Shown here: positions 59,563-64,000 of the stretch, in pieces
Position numbering within the stretch: position 1 is the stretch's first letter
Layout of the letters: each line of letters starts with the position of its first letter
Assembly (NCBI GenBank): GCA_025677835.1
Contig: JAIXMR010000038.1
Coordinates: 1 to 64,000 of the forward strand
Reading direction: 5' to 3'
Length of the DNA stretch: 64,000 nt
Source of the DNA: Sporodiniella umbellata
Taxonomy: Eukaryota; Mucoromycota; Mucoromycetes; Mucorales; Rhizopodaceae
Notes under the pieces: model-generated
The model's database searches: none
Seen by the model: the letters and a program-made list of their open reading frames with translations, nothing else
What the model was told of the DNA's origin: nothing
Made by a program: the position numbers and the translations under genes

Positions 59563-62254
59563 ATGAATAGACACAACAAAAGACCACATTCAGCCACAAC
59601 AGTAGATAATAGCAACAACAGTGTTTCTAATACCACATTAAATCCTTCAGTACCTACACTGACGCCAGCTCAGATGTATTCAAACTTCGAGGAATGGATC
59701 AAGCTGTGCACTGACAATGTAAACTCTAACGCAGAAAGGAGCGTATACAATTATTGCTTAAATTTATGTTGTATTTATAGAAAGTCAACGCTAGTAACAC
59801 TTGGGATTTTTCTTTAATTGATTACTTTCATGAAATGACATTCATTCGCGAAGGCGACTCCATCAATTTTCAGAAGGCCTCCTGTACTCTAGACGGCTGC
59901 GTTAAAATTTATACCTCGCGTGTGGACTCTGTTGCAACAGAGACAGGAAAGCTCTTGAGTGGGCTCGCTGATAGTTCGCGTACATACAGGGCTTATACTT
60001 GAAAAACTTTAAAATTAAAAGCTTTTGTTGAAATTAGATGACAATGAAGATGAGGAAGTGCGAAAAGAAAGAATGATGCGACGCAAAGTAACAAATTCTG
60101 TAAAAAAAAAAAAAAAAAGGCACCGAACTAAACTATATTTTTTCTAGTCGCAAAGGTCCAATACGTCTCTCGTTAAAGACTTTTCAGCAATATCTCTTAA
60201 AAAGTTCGATTTGGATTTTGCTGTAGATCCGTTATTTAAAAAAACATCCGCAGACTTTGACGAAGGAGGGGCAAGAGGACTGTTGTTAAATCATTTGGGT
60301 GTTGACAGACACTGTAAAATTATCTTTGATGCTTCAGATTCGACTGTAGATTACTTCTCAAGCGATGAAGCTGACGACGAGCAAGAAAATCAAGAGAAAG
60401 AGTTAGATAAACAAGAAAAATTGAGAAGCGAAGTGCCTGAAGAAGTTCAAGGGGAAGCTATGGAAATAGATACCGAGGGTTTTGAAGAGTCCCAAGAAAT
60501 TGAAGGATGTCAAGAAGAGACTGATAAAAACGCTTTAAACACAGAAAGCGGTCTTGAAGAAACAAACACAAATGAATCTGATAAAGAAGAAATCAGCTTG
60601 GAGTCTACAATTCTAGAAACAGAGAAACAAGCTGATAACCTTGAGAAAGAAATTGCTGAGGATAATGCCAATACAAACACAGATTCCCAAAATACGGAAG
60701 TTGAGGAAAACCCCGCCAAAGTTCAAATACCCGACACAAGCAGCTGGGTGGAAATATCTCGCTTGAAAGGTAACAGCAAAATGAAGCCAGGGATTTATTA
60801 AAAGGACTCATTCCAAGTCTGAAATATAGCCAAACTACAAAATTTGGAGCAATTAGAGGATCTATCGATTGTGCCCTCTTTAAAAGCCTTTGACTTTTTT
60901 AGTGAAAACTTACTGATTCCAGAGCTACATAGCGAAGAAGAGATGGAGGATAACCCAAAGGATACTAACGAAGAAGAAGAAAATATGATTCCAGATTATG
61001 GAAACGACTACGATATGGATTATGAAAACGATGTCAGTATAGATCCATTCAACTTGGACGATCAAGAGTTGGGCGACGACGGTCAGCTGGATGATACAGA
61101 AAAGGGTTATCCCGAAAAAGACTATCTAGTTGCCCTACTAAATAACGAAAATAAGGATTTATTTAACTATTTTGATAACACACTCGTCAAAGACTGGGCA
61201 GGCCCAGAGCACTGGAAACTAAGGCGACCTCCTGTTACTAAAGAAACTGAAAGTAAGTAAAAAAAGGACGCTGACTTTTACTCACATCCAATTTACAGCT
61301 ACAGCCAATACAGAAGAAAAAGGAGCTAAGAAGAAATCTAAGCAAACATCACTTATTGACTTTAAAGAAACTGAAGAGGACGAAACAGCAGAAGCTATAT
61401 TTGAGTCAGCCTCAAAAAAGATCACACTTCCCAACAGTTCCATAAATTCAAATAAGTATCTTCTACCCGATGACATACATTTTTCGTCCAAACAATTCTT
61501 GAGATACTTTCTAAAACCAATGTTTCCGGTAACTATTAAAAGCAGAAGTCACATTTACTGGATACTTACACTCCTATAGACCGATGAGAAAAAAAAGAAT
61601 AACATTCACACCACTGATGACGATATTCCTTCGACAACTGCTGAAGATGAGCCTGATACTAACTTCTGGGCAGAACAGACTCAGGATTATGGAGATTATG
61701 GTGCTGATATAGACTATAACAACAGCCTTCCTGGAGACATGTTTGATAACCCGGAATCAAGTAAGGAAAAATATGCTAAAACATTTTTATTTATTCTTCA
61801 AGCTATACTGAGTGCCATGGATGACTCTGTCATATACCAAGATACCTACGACGACTTTGAAACACCAGGAGTTTACGGGGACACTTTGATCACAGGTCAT
61901 CAATTGAAAAGAACGCGACCGCTATATGTCAACTATGCAAAGACATCCAAAAGAGTAGATGTAAAGAAGTTGAAAGATAATCTCTGGAAGGCTCTTGTAC
62001 CTGGAAATGAACAGGTTGTAGGCAAGTTCAAGTTTATCGACATTATCAGCAATCTCAAAAAGATGTACCCTCCTAAAGAAATGAAAGATATTTCTGTACC
62101 CTTTTGCTTTATCTGCCTGCTACATCTAGCAAACGAAAAGGATCTAGTGCTGACAAATGACGATAAAGACGATGATTTTGTGTTGGGAGATGAAGATTGG
62201 ATAAGTGATGAGTCCAAATTGAGTAATTTTACAGTGTATCAGAACGTTAAATAA
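59563..62254 (+). CDS. BRN1: Condensin complex subunit 2 (Barren/Brn1/CAP-H kleisin)
   Basis: Kleisin that bridges the Smc2-Smc4 heads of condensin. Exons include 59563-59718, 59781-59979, 60038-60087, 60148-60769, 60830-61252, one from about 61299, one from about 61580 and a last one ending at 62254. The N-terminus SVPTLTPAQMYSNFEEWIKLCTDNKVNASNTWDFSLIDYFHEM is the typical Barren start, followed by FQKASCTLDGCVKIYTSRVDSV. SNTSLVKDFSAISLKKFDLDFAVDPLFKK is the conserved core block. A long acidic Glu/Asp linker (about 60360-60700) separates it from SKVEDF-type middle motifs and HFSSKQFLRYFLKPMF. The C-terminal winged-helix region has RPLYVNYAKTSKRVDVKKLKDNLW. The C-terminal exon boundary near 61760-61800 is approximate. 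Very confident of family. Confidence 0.93.
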
Positions 62255-62449
62255 AACACGATGGATGCACAAGTAGAGCTTATCGGTTGACAGCTCAATC
62301 TTATTGGTTGTATTTGTCTGGTTTCCCATTTTAGGGCATCACCATCAAGTTTAGAGTCAGTTGTTATGTGATCAAAGAAACAGATGGCGCAATACCATGA
62401 TATAAGAAGATCAACTTTTTTCGAGATTTTTCAAAAAAAAAAACACATC

Positions 62450-64000
62450 ATGTCTTCTTCCCCCCCTCCTCGTTATAATCCTGAAGAAATCATCATTGAT
62501 TATGAGCCCGATTCCTACCAAAAACAAACACAAGAGTTTATAAAGGTGCTACCGCACTATATCCAAGATTACTTCATTAGTCTATTCCCAGTAGTGACTT
62601 GGATTCATAGATATAATTTACAGTGGCTCATTCGTGATGTAATTGCAGGTCTAACAGTAGGCGTTGTAGTCGTTCCTCAAAGTATGGGATACGCAAAAAT
62701 AGCAGAGCTTCCACCTCAGTATGGTCTATAGTAAGTGTTCATTGCAAACGCTGACTTGCATGTATTAATCCTCTCAATTAGTACCGCATTTGTTGGCCTT
62801 TGTGTCTATTGTCTGTTCGCTACTTCAAAGGATATCAGTATTGGTCCTACAGCTGTAATGTCGCTTTTGGTTGGTCAAACTGTTACACGCGTGACAAGTG
62901 CTCATGCAAACATTGCAGCCACAGAAGTCGCAGTAGCCATGTGTCTATTGACAGGAGCAATTGCTATGTTTATTGGCCTTGCTCGCTTAGGTATTCTTGT
63001 TGACTTCATACCTGGCCCTGCTATTGCCGGGTTTATGACTGGATCTGCTATCACAATCACTATTGGCCAGTGGCCCAAACTCTTTGGAATCAAAGGTATC
63101 AACACTCAAGAATCAACGTACCTTATTTTTGGAAATTTTTTTAAGAATTTGCCAAACACAAAGCTAGATGTGGCTTTCGGATTAACTGGCCTTCTTTGGC
63201 TATATGGCGTACGCTTTGGTTGTCAATATTTTGGAAAGCGATTTCCCAAGTATAGCAACCACCTGTTCTTTTTTAGTATAATGCGAAATGGCATTCTAAT
63301 CATCTTTGCTACTTTGATCGCTTTTTTGATGAATATCGGCAAGACAACAAGTCCAATCAGTATTTTAAAGACTGTGCCTGCTGGATTTCAGGCTATGGCT
63401 GTACCTAATATAAAGGCGGACACTGTCTCTGCTGTCGCTAGTTCTTTGCCATCTGGTGTCGTCATTCTCATTCTTGAGCACGTAGCAATAGCCAAATCTT
63501 TTGGTCGAATCAATGATTACACCATTAATCCTAATCAGGAAATTGTAGCTATTGGCTTTACCAACATCTGGGCGTCGTTTTTTGGGGCCTATCCTTCAAC
63601 CGGATCGTTTTCTCGTACAGCTATCAAGGCTAGATCGGGCGTTAAAACACCACTGGCTGGTATATTTTCTGCATGTGTAGTTGTCTTAGCTTTATACGCT
63701 TTGACACCTGCGTTTTACTATATTCCCGATGCAAGCCTCGCCGCTGTAGTGATTCATGCTGTTGCTGATCTTGTGTCAGGACCGGAATATATCAAGCGTT
63801 TGGCCAAGGTCTCTTTATGGGAACTGTTTGTGTTTGCCGCTGGTGTAATTATCACTTTTTTCACCACAGTAGAATATGGCATATATGCAGCTGTAGGTTT
63901 GTCATTTGTAATTTTATTGTTCCGTATTGCTAGACCTCGTTTTTGGGGTCTTGGGCGTATTCCTCTGGCTCAAGAAAAACAAGAAGCATATCTTTATGTA
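62450..64000 (+). CDS. SulP/SLC26 sulfate permease, 3' truncated by the window edge
   Basis: Plasma-membrane proton-coupled sulfate uptake carrier. Two exons seen: 62450-62730 and 62782 to beyond 64000. I chose the ATG at 62450 (MSSSPPPRYNPEE), after the poly-A stretch, over an upstream in-frame ATG at 62384, because family N-termini of this length are usual. Motifs in order: WLIRDVIAGLTVGVVVVPQSMGYAKIAELPPQYGLYTAF, GPTAVMSLLVGQ, GLARLGILVDFIPGPAIAGFMTGSAI, EHVAIAKSFGRINDYTINPNQE, FFGAYPSTGSFSRTAIKARSGVKTPLAGI and AVADLVSGPEYIKRLAK. The STAS domain is outside the window. Fungal sulfate permease is the best call; an SLC26-like anion exchanger is less likely. Confidence 0.93.

Noticed and set aside
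1..64000. Transposons, CRISPR arrays, viral remnants
   Set aside because: No transposase, reverse transcriptase, integrase, capsid or polymerase motif and no regularly spaced repeats were found on either strand.

Overview
This window is nuclear DNA from a filamentous fungus, most likely an early-diverging zygomycete (Mucoromycota, probably Mucorales). The evidence is an AT-rich sequence, many short GT-AG introns (about 40-90 nt) often filled with poly-A or poly-T, a class V/VII type chitin synthase with a myosin-like head, and standard fungal housekeeping genes (ERG20, ERG7, UTP14, condensin BRN1, KTR mannosyltransferase, CCC1 transporter). Three genes are usually discussed in animals and have no evident counterpart in budding yeast: ITFG2 (KICSTOR), PPP1R21 (FERRY) and PTAR1. 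There is no operon structure. Each gene was rebuilt by hand by splicing reading frames at GT-AG sites and checking phase. Coordinates run from start to stop codon and include introns.

Layout. 1-4.9 kb: C-terminal part of a ubiquitin hydrolase, a leucine-rich-repeat protein, an unrecognised helical protein and a CCC1/VIT1 metal transporter (minus). 6.3-13.1 kb: a GH15 glycosidase convergent with an ITFG2 homologue, then farnesyl diphosphate synthase (both minus). 15-16.9 kb: PPP1R21-like coiled-coil protein. 18.9-24.8 kb: the chitin synthase, convergent with UTP14 (minus, to 27.5 kb). 27.8-31.4 kb: an MCT-like MFS transporter and a PTAR1-like protein (minus). 32-35.4 kb: MUB1/samB-like MYND protein and, on minus, a secreted flavin amine oxidase. 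38.6-41.2 kb: oxidosqualene cyclase ERG7 (minus). 43.6-44.4 kb: a rhodanese fused to a degenerate metallo-beta-lactamase-like tail. 45.2-51.5 kb: a 13-exon formin and, convergent, methionine-R-sulfoxide reductase. 54-56.4 kb: a small divergent forkhead protein and a KTR-type mannosyltransferase (minus). 57.7-59.3 kb: an unrecognised polytopic membrane protein (minus). 59.6-64 kb: condensin subunit BRN1 and the 5' part of a SulP sulfate permease.

Gene-poor, AT-rich stretches of 1.2-3.3 kb separate these islands (13.1-15.0, 16.9-18.9, 35.4-38.7, 41.2-43.6, 51.5-54.1, 56.4-57.7 kb). I found no tRNA, rRNA, CRISPR array, transposase or reverse transcriptase. Two of the gaps contain coding-like, splice-compatible fragments on the minus strand, reported as weak candidates.

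The genes do not form one pathway. Themes present by coincidence of neighbourhood are isoprenoid/sterol synthesis (ERG20, ERG7, PTAR1), cell wall and polarity (chitin synthase, KTR, formin) and nutrient/endolysosomal control (ITFG2, PPP1R21, CCC1, transporters). The best second-look items are the rhodanese plus degenerate MBL protein, the ITFG2 and PPP1R21 homologues, the 10- and 18-nt microexons, and the forkhead protein with a changed recognition helix.
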